Positions 1 through 9,215 of a stretch of DNA of 64,000 nt are shown here, in pieces. A program made the position numbers and the translations under genes. Within the stretch, counting starts at the first letter, position 1. The number at the start of each line of letters is the position of its first letter. The notes beneath the pieces were generated by a model. It was not told the DNA's origin. It saw only the letters and a list, made by a program, of their open reading frames with translations, and made no database searches. Location: NCBI RefSeq assembly GCF_016925535.1, contig NZ_CP070496.1, positions 3,873,851-3,937,850 on the forward strand. The letters run 5' to 3'. Source of the stretch: Natronoglycomyces albus (GTDB lineage: Bacteria > Actinomycetota > Actinomycetes > Mycobacteriales > Micromonosporaceae).

Positions 1-1196
1 ATGGGACACGACATGCACCGGGGGCCGCCTCGACCGGAGCCCAGTTCAGAGCCCTCGATCGTGATGACCTTGATACCGGAACGCTCCAGGCGCGAGTTGG
101 TAACCGTGTTGCGTTCGTAGGCGATGCAGATCTTGGGCGCGATCGCGAGGGTGTTGTTGCCGTCGTCCCACTGTTCACGCTCGGCGGTAACCAGGTCGCG
201 TTCACCGGTGTGAATGATCTCCAGCTTGTCGATTCCCAGCGCCTCGGCCGCGGCCTCGGTGAACAGGGTGGGTTTACCGACCACGGGCTCGCCGTCGTCT
301 CCACGGTGAATCGGGAACGCCTGCAACTTCTTCTCGGCTGGCGCGTACATGACCATCTTGTCGTGGTCGACCATCGTGCACACCGTGTCTAGGTGCATGG
401 TGGCGCGGCGCTGCGCGATCGGCACGGCCAGGATCGTACGGACGTTGCCGGTGGCAAAACACTGCCGGGCTAGGCGCTCCACTCCAGCCGGCGTGGTGCG
501 CTCACCAACCCCGACCGCCAGAATTCCCTCGCCCAGGACCAAGACGTCGCCACCTTCGAGGTCTTCCAAGTCGGGGTGGTAAATGCGATTGACGCCCGCA
601 AACTGCTGGTGGTGCTGGTAGATAAGGTTCGTCAGGGTCGTTTCGCGGCGGCGAGCGGGCATCGCCAGGCTGGTGACGGCCACCGAGTCGCCGATCCACA
701 CCGAGGAGTCGCGGGTGAACAGCACGTTTGGCAGCGGGTCGATCAGAAAATCCTGGTCGCGCATCATCGCGTAGCGCAGGCTCGGGCCCACCGGAAACTC
801 TTCCTTGGTCAGCCCCGCGATGAGCAGAGAAGACAGGTCAGAGGGCGTTTGGTCGCGCAGGAAACCAGTGAGGGACTTCTGAAGAGACTGGCCCAAAGAG
901 CGGTCGTGCATGACGGTGACGTCGATGGCTTCGGCCCGGGCCTGTTCAACGGACAGTGCCTCAGTCAGAAGGTCGTCGACGTAGAGAACTTCGACGCCGT
1001 TGTCTGTGAGAACAGCGGCGAATTTATCGTGCTCCTCTTGGGCTTTCTCCACCCACGGAATACCGTCGAATAGCAAGCTGTCGTTGTTGCGGGGAGTCAG
1101 ACGACGCAGCTCGCCGCCAGGACGGTGAAGCAACACCCGTCGTAGTCGACCGACTTCGCTGTTAACCCCGTAAGAGGATGGAGTGGCACTGTGCAT
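1..1196 (-). CDS. arcA: arginine deiminase (3' end beyond the window)
   Basis: Arginine deiminase hydrolyses L-arginine to citrulline and ammonia, the first step of the ADI pathway. The protein starts [20 protein letters not shown] at the ATG ending at 1196. It carries the family's N-terminal [13 protein letters not shown] block, a [11 protein letters not shown] block, the LEGGD segment, the [11 protein letters not shown] segment with the catalytic His, and near the window edge [17 protein letters not shown], which holds the catalytic Cys. About 398 codons are visible, so only the last few are missing off the left edge. No arcB or arcC is visible, because the downstream side is cut off. It is transcribed divergently from the multicopper oxidase across an 882-bp gap. 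No strong Shine-Dalgarno precedes the start. Confidence 0.95.
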   Translation of the reverse strand, partial: MHSATPSSYGVNSEVGRLRRVLLHRPGGELRRLTPRNNDSLLFDGIPWVEKAQEEHDKFAAVLTDNGVEVLYVDDLLTEALSVEQARAEAIDVTVMHDRSLGQSLQKSLTGFLRDQTPSDLSSLLIAGLTKEEFPVGPSLRYAMMRDQDFLIDPLPNVLFTRDSSVWIGDSVAVTSLAMPARRRETTLTNLIYQHHQQFAGVNRIYHPDLEDLEGGDVLVLGEGILAVGVGERTTPAGVERLARQCFATGNVRTILAVPIAQRRATMHLDTVCTMVDHDKMVMYAPAEKKLQAFPIHRGDDGEPVVGKPTLFTEAAAEALGIDKLEIIHTGERDLVTAEREQWDDGNNTLAIAPKICIAYERNTVTNSRLERSGIKVITIEGSELGSGRGGPRCMSCP

Positions 1197-1592
1197 GCGT
1201 CAATGGTAATGCTGAATTTAGTAAAGGGTGACAGACCCTTAAGAATTGTGTTCTAGCAGCTAGATTGGCGTTTTACCCGTAGGGATATCCATGTTTATGA
1301 ATAGGCATTCAGCCGCTAGGAGTAAGACGTCGAGTAATGGTCACTCACTTTAGGAAACAGTTATTCATACCGTTTCCTCCTCCACCCCAAGACTCAACTG
1401 GGTGGTATTTTCACACATTCATCGGAATTTTTTCTCGCCATGTGACCAGCCGCGGCGACGAGGAGAATCATTCCCTTTACCCGCTTGTTGCCAGACCGTG
1501 CAGCTTCGGCAAAAGTGCGAGTTCAAGACCGCAGGAGGCGAAGTTTACGCAGGTAAACGAGCCTAGGGGAACACCGAAAGTGCCTTTAGCGG

Positions 1593-1625
1593 AAACCTGA
1601 TGAGGCTTCGGTCCCCATCAGGTTT
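1593..1625. terminator. hairpin, possible terminator or attenuator
   Basis: Perfect 10-bp inverted repeat AAACCTGATG (1593-1602) and CATCAGGTTT (1616-1625) with a 13-base loop. It ends in TTT on the top strand and AAA/TTT on the other, so it could work in either direction. No gene lies immediately upstream on either strand. Confidence 0.4.
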
Positions 1626-1697
1626 GGCATCGGCTGGAAAATAGCGAACTCGCGTGGTCGGCACGGCAGCGTGTGCGCCCTGCGGGTCACACAGGCC

Positions 1698-1723
1698 CCG
1701 CAGGGGCGGGCCAACCCCTGCGG
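1698..1723. repeat. GC-rich inverted repeat
   Basis: CCGCAGGGG (1698-1706) pairs with CCCCTGCGG (1715-1723) across an 8-base loop. No T tract follows, so a terminator role is uncertain. It lies about 355 bp before the multicopper oxidase. Confidence 0.35.
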
Positions 1724-2078
1724 CACGACCGTAAAGTGACTACCTTCACTTCAGCAACGCCCACCCAGAACCGCCGCGACCGACATCCGCGAGCCTCAAC
1801 ATTCCCGCAGGTCAACAGAGAGCCTAAACCTCAGGCGTACTCACTATGTCAACCTCTCGGGGGAGTTTATGCCGTCTCCTATTCGCCGTACGGAGTACAC
1901 GCAATGTCATCTCTGGGCTGACGACAGCCACCTTCTTTTCCAGGAACATTGACCCAGTCAGCCTCCACTCATCACCAACGAGAGACCACACCAGGCTCCC
2001 CGGCACCTAGAGCGGACCAATACCCACGCTGGCTGAAACGGAATCTCGAAGCCGAACCGGTACGCCACGGAGGAAACA

Positions 2079-3599
2079 ATGCTGAACCGAAGGACGCTAA
2101 TGAAGCTGGCGGCGACCAGCGCAGCTGGCAGCGCGGCCATCGCTAGCCTCGGAGCCTGCGGCCGCCACCGAGCGGCCGTCAACACCTTCGGCGAGATTGA
2201 CTTCAGCAACGAACTATCGATCCCCGCTTTGGCGCAAGCGCGCACCGACAACGGCGGAACCCGCGTGTTCACCCTCGGTATTAGCGCTGGCGAAACCCAG
2301 ATCAAGCCTGGGAAGAAGACCCAAACATGGGGAATCGACAGCAGTATCCTCGGCCCGACCATTCGGGCCCGCCGTGGCGAGCAGATCGGCTTCCTCATCC
2401 ACAACGGACTGGACGAGACCACCAGCATCCACTGGCACGGCATGCATCTGCCAGCAGTGATGGATGGAGGCCCCCACCAGGAAATGCACCCCGGGGCCGA
2501 GTGGTACCCACAGTGGACTGTGGATCAACCTGCCGCCAGTCTCTGGTACCACCCGCATCCACACGGGCACACCGCCGAACACGTCTATCGGGGCCTCGCG
2601 GGCATGTTCATCATCGACGATGACGAAACTGACGCACTGAATCTGCCCTCGGAGTACGGCGTCGACGACCTGCCCCTTATCGTGCAAGACAAAGCCTTCG
2701 ATGAGGACAACCAGTGGGACGCAAGCTCACCGATGGGCACACCGTCGGGCATCTTGGGCGATGAAATCCTGGTCAACGGTACGCATTCGCCGTACTTCGA
2801 TGTCACCACCCGACTGGTTCGGCTCCGCCTGCTCAACGGCTCCACGACGCATCCATTTAACTTCGGCTTCGACGATGACCGCGACTTCCAATTCATCGCC
2901 ACCGATGGCGGCCTGATCAACGAACCGTTCACCACCAACCGCATCATGCTCACTCCGGGAGAGCGAGCCGAAATAGTCGTCGCCTTCGAGCCCGGCGACG
3001 AAGCGATTCTGCGCAGCTACCCCATGGACATCTCCATCAGAGGCAACGAAGCGCGCGCCTTTGGCATCGACGACCAATTCGACATCTGCCAATTCCGCGC
3101 CACATCCGAACTAGCCGACGACACCGAAGTGCCCTCCACTTTGGCCCCAGAGCCGAATCTCGATATTGACGACGTCATCACTCGTCGCAACTTCCAGTTC
3201 TCTGGTACCCACATCAATGGCAAACGAATGGACATGGAGCGCATCGACTTTGGCGTCCGCCTAGACAACACCGAGCTATGGACAGTTGAAAACGAGCACA
3301 ACAACTTCCATAACTTCCACGTACACGACGTGCAGTTCCAAGTGGTCTCACTCGACGGCAACGACCCGCCCGCACACTGGAAGGGCTGGAAGGACACCAT
3401 CCACCTGCCTAACTTCGAACCCGTCGAACTCCTCCTACGCTTCACCGACTATGCCGACCCGAACATTCCCTACATGTTCCACTGCCATGTGTTGCGCCAC
3501 GAAGACGACGGGATGATGGGCCAATTCGTCGTCCTAGAAGAAGGTCAAGAAATCGGCAGCGTCCCCGACAACGCCTTCCACGAAAACGGCCATGGATAG
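2079..3599 (+). CDS. Tat-exported multicopper oxidase lipoprotein
   Basis: A 506-residue multicopper oxidase of the CueO/CotA/bilirubin-oxidase type, expected on the outer face of the membrane. The N-terminus has a twin-arginine signal (NRRTLMKL) followed by a lipobox LGAC with Cys27. All four copper motifs are present: HWHG (118-121), WYHPHPHG (about 156-163), HNFHVHD (about 411-417) and HCHVLRHEDDGMM (468-480). They supply the trinuclear cluster and the type 1 site, including the axial Met. The family oxidises cuprous ions, metals or phenolics with four-electron reduction of oxygen; the substrate here cannot be told. ATG 2079 is preceded by a strong GGAGG. No copper chaperone or CopA neighbour is present, so a copper-resistance role is only suggested. 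Confidence 0.93.
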   Translation: MLNRRTLMKLAATSAAGSAAIASLGACGRHRAAVNTFGEIDFSNELSIPALAQARTDNGGTRVFTLGISAGETQIKPGKKTQTWGIDSSILGPTIRARRGEQIGFLIHNGLDETTSIHWHGMHLPAVMDGGPHQEMHPGAEWYPQWTVDQPAASLWYHPHPHGHTAEHVYRGLAGMFIIDDDETDALNLPSEYGVDDLPLIVQDKAFDEDNQWDASSPMGTPSGILGDEILVNGTHSPYFDVTTRLVRLRLLNGSTTHPFNFGFDDDRDFQFIATDGGLINEPFTTNRIMLTPGERAEIVVAFEPGDEAILRSYPMDISIRGNEARAFGIDDQFDICQFRATSELADDTEVPSTLAPEPNLDIDDVITRRNFQFSGTHINGKRMDMERIDFGVRLDNTELWTVENEHNNFHNFHVHDVQFQVVSLDGNDPPAHWKGWKDTIHLPNFEPVELLLRFTDYADPNIPYMFHCHVLRHEDDGMMGQFVVLEEGQEIGSVPDNAFHENGHG

Positions 3600-3927
3600 G
3601 AGGAGGCAACCACGCCACGACGACACGAAACTCGCAGCAAACATGGGCCGACACATCGAGATACGGGGATGCTCGGCACCAAAAGCGGATTCATTCTCCA
3701 CCCAGCCACGACACGCTTGCATCCCGATACCTACGCCAGAGGCGGCACCCCAGCGAAAACCTCGGCATAAAGCCTGCGGGCCGCACCAAGCCAGGCAGCT
3801 CTGGCAAAGTCTGGCCCTCGACGGTTTACCCCAGCTCACGGCACCACTTGCAGCATTCAGAAGTTCGCTTCGTCCCTTTTTCGCGTGCTCCCCGAAGGCT
3901 TCGCACGGCGTCCGATACTGTCAAAGA
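3600..3927. other. gap containing an orphan Shine-Dalgarno
   Basis: A 328-bp gap. A strong purine run, AGGAGGAG, sits directly after the oxidase stop (about 3599-3606) but is followed by no ATG, GTG or TTG at a usable distance. An open frame continues to the phosphodiesterase downstream, but the residues it would add look non-coding. A decayed small gene is possible. Confidence 0.35.
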
Positions 3928-4647
3928 GTGTCTCAACCGCTGATCATCGCGCACCGCGGCTCGAACGACCACTTCCCCGAGCATTCGCTAGCCGCCTACC
4001 GGCAAGCCGTAGCCGAGAACGCCGACGGGTTCGAGTGCGACGTACGACTGAGCCTCGACGGCCACCTCGTACTCCACCACGACCGCAACGCCCGCCGCAC
4101 CGCCGGAGACCGCCGAAACATCTCCGACATGACATTGGAAGAACTGCGGGCCCTCAACTTCGCCAAGAAACACCCCGCGCAAGCCGACGACCCCGCATCG
4201 GCGCGCATCCCCACCTTCGAGGAATTCCTCGACCTGGTCGAGGAGACCAATCCTCACCTGAAGCTCCTTATTGAAACCAAGCATCCGACCCGGTTTGGCA
4301 TGCGGGTCGAAGAGGAAGTGTTTAAATCCCTCCGTCGTCGGCCACACCTGGACGCAGTAGTCATGTCCTTCTCGCGCGCCGCGCTGCGACACTGGCGCGC
4401 CGAAGACAAGGAGACGCCGCTGGTGTGGCTATTCGAGTACCCCTTTGGCTCTCCCCCGGCCGAAATCAACGCCTACGGCCCCCGCTTGGAATTCGTCCGA
4501 GCCGACCCCAGCTTCATCGCCCAGGCCAAAGACGCGAACAAGGACGTCTTCATCTGGACGGTCAACACGCCCAAAGCGGCTAAAGAAATGCGTGGCGCGG
4601 ACATGCTCATCACCGACAAACCGGGAATGATCAAAGCCTCCCTGTGA
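3928..4647 (+). CDS. glycerophosphodiester phosphodiesterase
   Basis: A 239-residue GDPD-family enzyme (UgpQ/GlpQ-like, cytoplasmic) hydrolysing glycerophosphodiesters to glycerol-3-phosphate and an alcohol. The catalytic HRG lies at residues 9-11, the metal-binding Glu/Asp in GFECDVRLSLDG at about 34-45, and HHD at 50-52. LLIETKHP and a C-terminal VFIWTVNT follow as expected of the TIM barrel. I chose GTG 3928 because the open frame extends upstream but only becomes protein-like here, and the length then fits the family. A -10-like GATACT lies eight bases before the GTG, so the mRNA may be leaderless. There is no signal peptide. Confidence 0.92.
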   Translation: MSQPLIIAHRGSNDHFPEHSLAAYRQAVAENADGFECDVRLSLDGHLVLHHDRNARRTAGDRRNISDMTLEELRALNFAKKHPAQADDPASARIPTFEEFLDLVEETNPHLKLLIETKHPTRFGMRVEEEVFKSLRRRPHLDAVVMSFSRAALRHWRAEDKETPLVWLFEYPFGSPPAEINAYGPRLEFVRADPSFIAQAKDANKDVFIWTVNTPKAAKEMRGADMLITDKPGMIKASL

Positions 4648-4875
4648 GACGCGAGGGAGATTCCGATCCCCTACTAGGCAGTTGCCCAACCACTCCCACC
4701 TCAGAGCGCCGGTGTGTTCACTGACACATATAAATATGCAACCTCGCAGCCAGCGCACCTCGCGAACCCCCTCAATGTTGCGCAGGGGCTAGCCAAACTT
4801 CATCTGCCGTTATATCTTCGGCGCATGGCTCATAGAGCCTCCCCTAAACGGGTAAGTTGAGTAGCGATAAGGGTC

Positions 4876-5292
4876 ATGCGCGGGGGTACGAACGTGTTTG
4901 CAACGGCGAGTACGCAGTGGCGGGTGCAAATGCCGCACCACGCGACCGCCACTGCCATGACTCGAAGCTGGATTCGCCAACACCTCCCCGCCGTTACCTC
5001 TGACGCCCTCGACGACCTCCAGGCCGTCGCCACCGAGCTCGTCTCCAACGCCATCCGCCACGCCCAGGCCCTGCCTGGAAACAAACTGTGGATTCAATGC
5101 CGCGCCGATGAGGACCACGTCGAATTCTCCGTGGTCGACGGAGGCTCCGGCAGTACCCCCGTCGTGCGCCCGGTGAATCTGGAAAGCGCCGACGGTCGCG
5201 GCCTGTTCATCGTCGCGCACCTCGCCGACGAATGGGGTGCCCGCTGCCAAGCTGGCGGTCGCAAAGAAGTCTGGGCCCGCGTCAAACTCTAA
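4876..5292 (+). CDS. RsbW-like anti-sigma/serine kinase ATPase
   Basis: A 138-residue GHKL (HATPase_c) protein of the small single-domain class abundant in actinomycetes. The N box is ATELVSNAIRHA, the G1 box VVDGGSG and the G2 region DGRGLFIVAHLADEWG. Family members phosphorylate an anti-anti-sigma factor or sequester a sigma factor. No anti-anti-sigma or SigB-type gene lies next to it, so its partner is unknown. ATG 4876 is used; GTG 4894 or ATG 4930 would remove only leader residues ahead of the domain. Confidence 0.85.
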   Translation: MRGGTNVFATASTQWRVQMPHHATATAMTRSWIRQHLPAVTSDALDDLQAVATELVSNAIRHAQALPGNKLWIQCRADEDHVEFSVVDGGSGSTPVVRPVNLESADGRGLFIVAHLADEWGARCQAGGRKEVWARVKL

Positions 5293-5404
5293 AGACCCCT
5301 CCATCCGGCTGATACGACCTCGGTCGTCGCCCTCACCTGCATTGGGCCACGCCAGCGAACGATCCCGGTGCGACCGGCACACACCCACCACTTACCCTGT
5401 CAGG

Positions 5405-6268
5405 GTGAGCAAACGACGCAAGATCAAAGAGAAAAAGTTCCGCGACGTCTTCGTCCCCCGTCCTTTCGCCGGCCTCGCCGGAGAAGCGAACTGGGTCGCC
5501 GTGCGCGAACTGTTCCCCGCCGCCACCGCCCCCCTCTCCCTCACCGGTGAATGGGCGCAGAAGGCAAACGGGCGCACCGTCACCCTCACCACCGTGCTGC
5601 CCCTGGCCTGGCCCGCCATGAGCCACGAAGACGGCAGCATCCTCATCGCCGCCCAACGTCACTTCCAGTCTGGCGACATCAGCCGCGACATCGCCTCCTC
5701 CATCATCACCGCGCTGGAGACCGAACCGGGCAAGCAGATCCCCGTCCCCGCGCGACCGGCCCCCGGCCCCCGCCTACAAGACATCATCGACGTCAACGAG
5801 CCGCTCACGCTCACGTTGCAAAAAGACTTCTCCTACTGGTTGGCCGAGGATGTCGACGCCAACGACCCCGAGGTCGCCGCGAGCCTGGAACGCGCCAATG
5901 AATCGCTCTTCCCCATCGAACAGCTGGCCGTCGAAGGCGCGCACTGGTGCCAAACCACCGAGACCGTGCACGTGCGCCACATCCTCACCGACGATGAGGA
6001 CGCCGCGCTCAAGGCCCTAGCCCGCCTATCGGCCGCCGACAGCCTCAAACTGACGCCAGAGTCGAAATTCGCCGGAATGTTCCGCGCCCACGGTCTCCTC
6101 GTACCCGTCTGGGACCTCGACGTCAACACGAAACCGGCCGACGTCGAAGGCCCCGTACGTGAATTCCTGGAGCGCTACCAGGCCAGCCTCGAAGCCGGAG
6201 CCGACCTGTCCGCCACCGAACGCCGCGCCCGCGACGGCCTCATTGGTCGACAGCTGTCGATCCGCTAA
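5405..6268 (+). CDS. DUF5926 family protein
   Basis: A 287-residue protein matching the actinobacterial DUF5926 family, whose function is unknown. It begins with a very basic stretch (VSKRRKIKEKKF) followed by FVPRPFAGL, typical of the family, then an alpha/beta body with an acidic C-terminal half (VPVWDLD near residue 240). GTG 5405 was chosen because that basic start is the family N-terminus. The sequence TACCCT followed by exactly six bases and then GTG suggests a leaderless transcript. It has no membrane segment or signal peptide. Confidence 0.8.
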   Translation: MSKRRKIKEKKFRDVFVPRPFAGLAGEANWVAVRELFPAATAPLSLTGEWAQKANGRTVTLTTVLPLAWPAMSHEDGSILIAAQRHFQSGDISRDIASSIITALETEPGKQIPVPARPAPGPRLQDIIDVNEPLTLTLQKDFSYWLAEDVDANDPEVAASLERANESLFPIEQLAVEGAHWCQTTETVHVRHILTDDEDAALKALARLSAADSLKLTPESKFAGMFRAHGLLVPVWDLDVNTKPADVEGPVREFLERYQASLEAGADLSATERRARDGLIGRQLSIR

Positions 6269-6472
6269 CTCGACGCGGTCGGCATTCCCGCAGGCGAGTG
6301 CCGACCGCCTAGACTCGCTCCACTTCAGGTCGCCACGGTATCGGCCCCGATGAAAGTTGAAGCTGACCACTCGTGACACGCATGCCGCCGCTTCTCAAAC
6401 CGACCGCTCCCACGATTGGCCGCATTCACAGCCAGTTCGCAAGCGGTCCGGAACCAGTCCATCCGTGCGACC

Positions 6473-7789
6473 ATGAATAGTCCCCACGAAGAGCGGCCGC
6501 AGCAGCACGAGGCCCACCTCGTCATAGACTCCGAAAACGTCGAGCCCGAACCCGCCGCCGAGACCGTCCTCGGGCGCGACAGCGGCAAGCGCCCGCTCCA
6601 CCTTGACGCCACCCTGTACGCCCTCAGCGCCCTCTTCGCCGGAGCGACAGCGCTGTGGACAGTCCTCCCGGCACACGAATACTGGGGATTCATTGCCATC
6701 GGTGGATACGCCCCCGCCGCGGCCATGATCGGCATCCTGCTCATATCCGCCGCCGTCCCCTTCCGCATGCGCCTCCTGGTCGCCGCAGCCACCAGCGCGG
6801 CAGTCCTCCTGGTGCCCATGCTGGCCTCTATCTTCCAACGCGCGGCCGGAAACCCCGACCGGGCCCAAGAAGAAGTCCTCGTCATCGAGGCATCCGCCCA
6901 GAGACTATGGGACAGCGGCAGCCCGTACCTGCGCGCCGAGGAAATCGCGGCCCTGTCCGAACCCCTCCTGGGCTACACGCCCTACCAGCCCGGAATGGCC
7001 GTATTCGGCCTGCCCAAAGCCATCATCGGCGACTACTGGTGGACCGACGCCCGCCTCTTCTTCACCGCCGTGACCGCCGTATGCCTCATCGCCATGCTGC
7101 GACTGCTGCGGCACCGCGCCAGCAAGAGCGCCCTCCTGCGCGCCTTCCAAGCCTCCGCGATCGTGCCCGTATGCGCGCTCACCCTCAGCACCGGCGGCGA
7201 CGACATGCCCGTGGTCGCCCTGGCCGCGCTGGCCATCGTCTTGGGGTACCGCAACAAGTGGACCTGGGCCAGTTTGGTCATGGGCGCGGCCGCGACGTTG
7301 AAACTCATCGCCTGGCCTTTGGCGATCGTCTTGGGAATCCTCGCCTACCAACGTCGACAATCGGCCCGCTACTGCGCGATCGTGGCCGCTCCCGTCATAC
7401 TCACCCTCGCGCCGGTGGCCCTGTACGACTGGCACGGCGTCGTCGACAATGTCATGGCGTTTCCCTTCGGCAAGGGAGTGATCGACTCCCCGGCCCAATC
7501 CCCGCTGCCGGGCTATCTGATCGCCTCTAACGTGCCCGGCGGCTCCTACATCGCCATCGGCCTACTCTTGGCCGCCGGCGCGCTCATCGCGGTGGCCCTG
7601 TACCGTCGCCCGCCGCTGACCGCCAGCGCCGCCGCCGCATGGTGTGCGGCTGGTTTGACGGTGGCGATTGCGCTGATGCCGGCGACCCGATTCGGGTATC
7701 TGCTGTATCCGGTGGTGCTGCTGGGTTGGGCGTTCGCGTTGCGCAGCGCTGAGGAACCGGATTCGCCGTTGGTTGATCGCTGGCGCTAG
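6473..7789 (+). CDS. GT-C/GT87-like polytopic membrane protein
   Basis: A membrane protein of about 438 residues with some ten hydrophobic segments and a short acidic cytoplasmic N-terminus. Acidic residues after the first membrane segments, a GYTPYQPGMAVFGLP segment and repeated R/K-rich cytoplasmic turns resemble DUF2029/GT87 polyprenyl-phosphate mannosyltransferase-like proteins, but I see no decisive catalytic motif. A second protein of this broad type is encoded at 40092-41582. ATG 6473 (MNSPHEERPQQ) is preferred over upstream TTG 6416; neither has a clear Shine-Dalgarno. A near-perfect bidirectional terminator follows. Confidence 0.6.
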   Translation: MNSPHEERPQQHEAHLVIDSENVEPEPAAETVLGRDSGKRPLHLDATLYALSALFAGATALWTVLPAHEYWGFIAIGGYAPAAAMIGILLISAAVPFRMRLLVAAATSAAVLLVPMLASIFQRAAGNPDRAQEEVLVIEASAQRLWDSGSPYLRAEEIAALSEPLLGYTPYQPGMAVFGLPKAIIGDYWWTDARLFFTAVTAVCLIAMLRLLRHRASKSALLRAFQASAIVPVCALTLSTGGDDMPVVALAALAIVLGYRNKWTWASLVMGAAATLKLIAWPLAIVLGILAYQRRQSARYCAIVAAPVILTLAPVALYDWHGVVDNVMAFPFGKGVIDSPAQSPLPGYLIASNVPGGSYIAIGLLLAAGALIAVALYRRPPLTASAAAAWCAAGLTVAIALMPATRFGYLLYPVVLLGWAFALRSAEEPDSPLVDRWR

Positions 7790-7834
7790 TGCGTTGGGTT
7801 TATTGGCCATTGTGGTTTCTCGGGCCCGAACGCC

Positions 7835-7870
7835 CCTGGCCCCAGCGCCATGGTCGGCGCTGGGGCCAGG
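7835..7870. terminator. bidirectional terminator hairpin
   Basis: Perfect 15-bp inverted repeat (7835-7849 and 7856-7870) around a six-base loop ATGGTC. It lies between the convergent GT87-like gene and the first lipoprotein gene and can serve both. No T tract follows, as is common in high-GC actinomycetes. Confidence 0.8.
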
Positions 7871-7961
7871 GTTCACAATGTGGCCGCTGTCGACCTCGTG
7901 GCGGGCGGCCGCTGCCGATCGGGTGGCTAGCCTTCGCGTCGAAGGCGCGGCTTTTGGCTCC

Positions 7962-8444
7962 TTAGCCGTTGGAGCTCAACACCGAGCAGCCGTCGATGAA
8001 TTCGGAGACCACGTTGGAGATGTCGACGGCGTTTTGGGTGCCTAGTTCGTAGGCGGAGGGGTCACTCGCGGCGTCGGCGAGCATGTCGCGCAAGTCCGCG
8101 GAGGAGTCGGACAGTCCCGGGTCGCTGACCATGCCGTTGAATTCGTCCATTTTGTCGGACAGCTCGGTGAGTTCGGCGGCGTCCATGTCACTGACGTTGA
8201 GGCCGAGCATCATGACGTCGATGGTCAGGGTCGTGCAGGCGGAGAAGGCCGCGTCGTCGTCAACGGAGCCGGTGTCGGCCTCGTTGGAATCGATGTCGTC
8301 GGTCTGTTCGGTGTCGGTGACGTCGGTGGAGTTGTCCGGCGCCTCCAGTGAGACCTCCTCGGAGTCATCGCAGGCGGCCAAGGCAAAGGCGGTGGCGGCG
8401 GCGATGGTCACGGCGAAGAGTCGACGAGCGTGGGTGTGGCGCAT
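7962..8444 (-). CDS. acidic lipoprotein, paralogue A
   Basis: A 160-residue secreted lipoprotein of unknown function. A signal peptide ends in the lipobox LAAC with Cys25. A low-complexity acidic linker (residues about 26-66, Asp/Glu/Ser/Thr) leads to a predicted helical domain bracketed by Cys70 and Cys153. Exactly 82 residues separate those cysteines, as in the paralogue at 8769-9215, and an L-x-D-M-L block falls at the same place in both. A disulphide closing the domain is likely. It is probably expressed from its own promoter, as 324 bp with a hairpin separate it from the upstream paralogue. It converges on the GT87-like gene. Confidence 0.75.
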   Translation of the reverse strand: MRHTHARRLFAVTIAAATAFALAACDDSEEVSLEAPDNSTDVTDTEQTDDIDSNEADTGSVDDDAAFSACTTLTIDVMMLGLNVSDMDAAELTELSDKMDEFNGMVSDPGLSDSSADLRDMLADAASDPSAYELGTQNAVDISNVVSEFIDGCSVLSSNG

Positions 8445-8768
8445 TGAGATTTTCTCCCAGGGGTCAATGGATGATCAGGGTGTTCGCGCCGAGTGTATCG
8501 GGCCCTTACCAACGGTGATGTCTACTGTCAATGCGATGTGAGACGTGAGTCCACACTGTGACGTGGGCGCCTCGCCCGGTGGCATTGCCCTAGCAAACGT
8601 CTGCTTCATCCACTGTGGCCTTGGTCGGGGTTTTCGGCCAGGTCGCTTCGAGCGGGCCCGCGCGGCGGCGCCTTCCGGTGCGCAAACCCAAATGAGCCGC
8701 ACCGCCGAAGGCCCTCGGTTACCGATGCGAGGTGAGGCCCAAACGACGGTGCGGCTAGGTGAGGCGTT
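8445..8768. other. gap between the two lipoprotein genes
   Basis: A 324-bp gap. It holds the hairpin at 8695-8756 and presumably the promoter of the downstream lipoprotein. No other gene is seen. Confidence 0.5.
8695..8756. terminator. long-stem hairpin downstream of lipoprotein B
   Basis: AGCCGCACCG (8695-8704) pairs perfectly with CGGTGCGGCT (8747-8756). The 42-base loop can fold further through CCGA/TCGG-type pairs. It lies about 12 bp past the stop of the upstream (minus-strand) lipoprotein gene, in the right place to end its mRNA. Confidence 0.55.
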
Positions 8769-9215
8769 TTATCCGGCTTCGTCGCAGCTGCGGGCGAAGG
8801 AGGAGGAGGCTTCGGCGAACTCCATCATCAAGTCGGGGTCTTGCGCGATGGAGTCCATGTCCTCTCCGGCCAGTTCCAGCATGTCGGCCAGTTCGTTACC
8901 GGCCAGCGTGACGTCGGCTCCGTTTTGGGAGTTGGCGAACTGGCGCACTTCTTCTGCTTTGGCTTCCAGATCGGCCGGGTCGGTGTCGCGGCCTTCGTTG
9001 ATAAGCGCGGCGACCGAGTCGCTGAGTTCGACACAGTCTTCTTTCAGCGCTTCGACTCGGTTGTCACCGTCGGATTCGCTGTTGTCGTTCGCGCTGTCAT
9101 TGTTGTCGCCTGTTTGGTTGTCATCACTGTCGCTGCCTGCGCAGGCGGTGAGGGCGAACATCCCGGCAGTGGCCAGGGTGAGGGCAAACAGGCGAGGGGT
9201 CGTGGCAAATGACAC
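8769..9215 (-). CDS. acidic lipoprotein, paralogue B
   Basis: A 148-residue lipoprotein with the same plan as its neighbour: signal peptide, lipobox LTAC with Cys25, an Asn/Asp/Ser-rich acidic linker (about 26-52), then a helical domain closed by Cys61 and Cys144, again exactly 82 residues apart. Sequence identity outside the pattern is low, so the duplication is old. GTG 9215 was chosen because GGAG lies seven bases upstream and the signal peptide starts immediately; the open frame extends to 9470 but those residues are not protein-like. Function is unknown. Periplasmic or surface sensing or binding is possible. Confidence 0.75.
   Translation of the reverse strand: MSFATTPRLFALTLATAGMFALTACAGSDSDDNQTGDNNDSANDNSESDGDNRVEALKEDCVELSDSVAALINEGRDTDPADLEAKAEEVRQFANSQNGADVTLAGNELADMLELAGEDMDSIAQDPDLMMEFAEASSSFARSCDEAG

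Larger units (their letters stand above)
1197..2078. other. long divergent intergenic region with hairpins
   Basis: This 882-bp gap separates arcA from the multicopper oxidase and I see no convincing gene in it. The part from 1200 to about 1460 is clearly more AT-rich than its surroundings and should hold the arcA promoter. It contains an inverted repeat AGGAAAC/GTTTCCT (1352-1358 and 1372-1378), a CCACCC/GGGTGG pair (1382-1387 and 1400-1405) and two stronger hairpins listed separately. A strong GGAGG precedes the oxidase ATG. Several short open frames here have no recognisable protein character. Confidence 0.5.

Noticed and set aside
1382..1405. CsoR-like copper operator (CCACCC...GGGTGG)
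   Set aside because: The spacer is longer than in known CsoR sites and it is almost 700 bp from the oxidase.
1593..1625. Resemblance to a hammerhead ribozyme or TPP/fluoride riboswitch (CTGATGAG near GGAAAC)
   Set aside because: Core elements are in the wrong order and a simple inverted repeat explains the bases.
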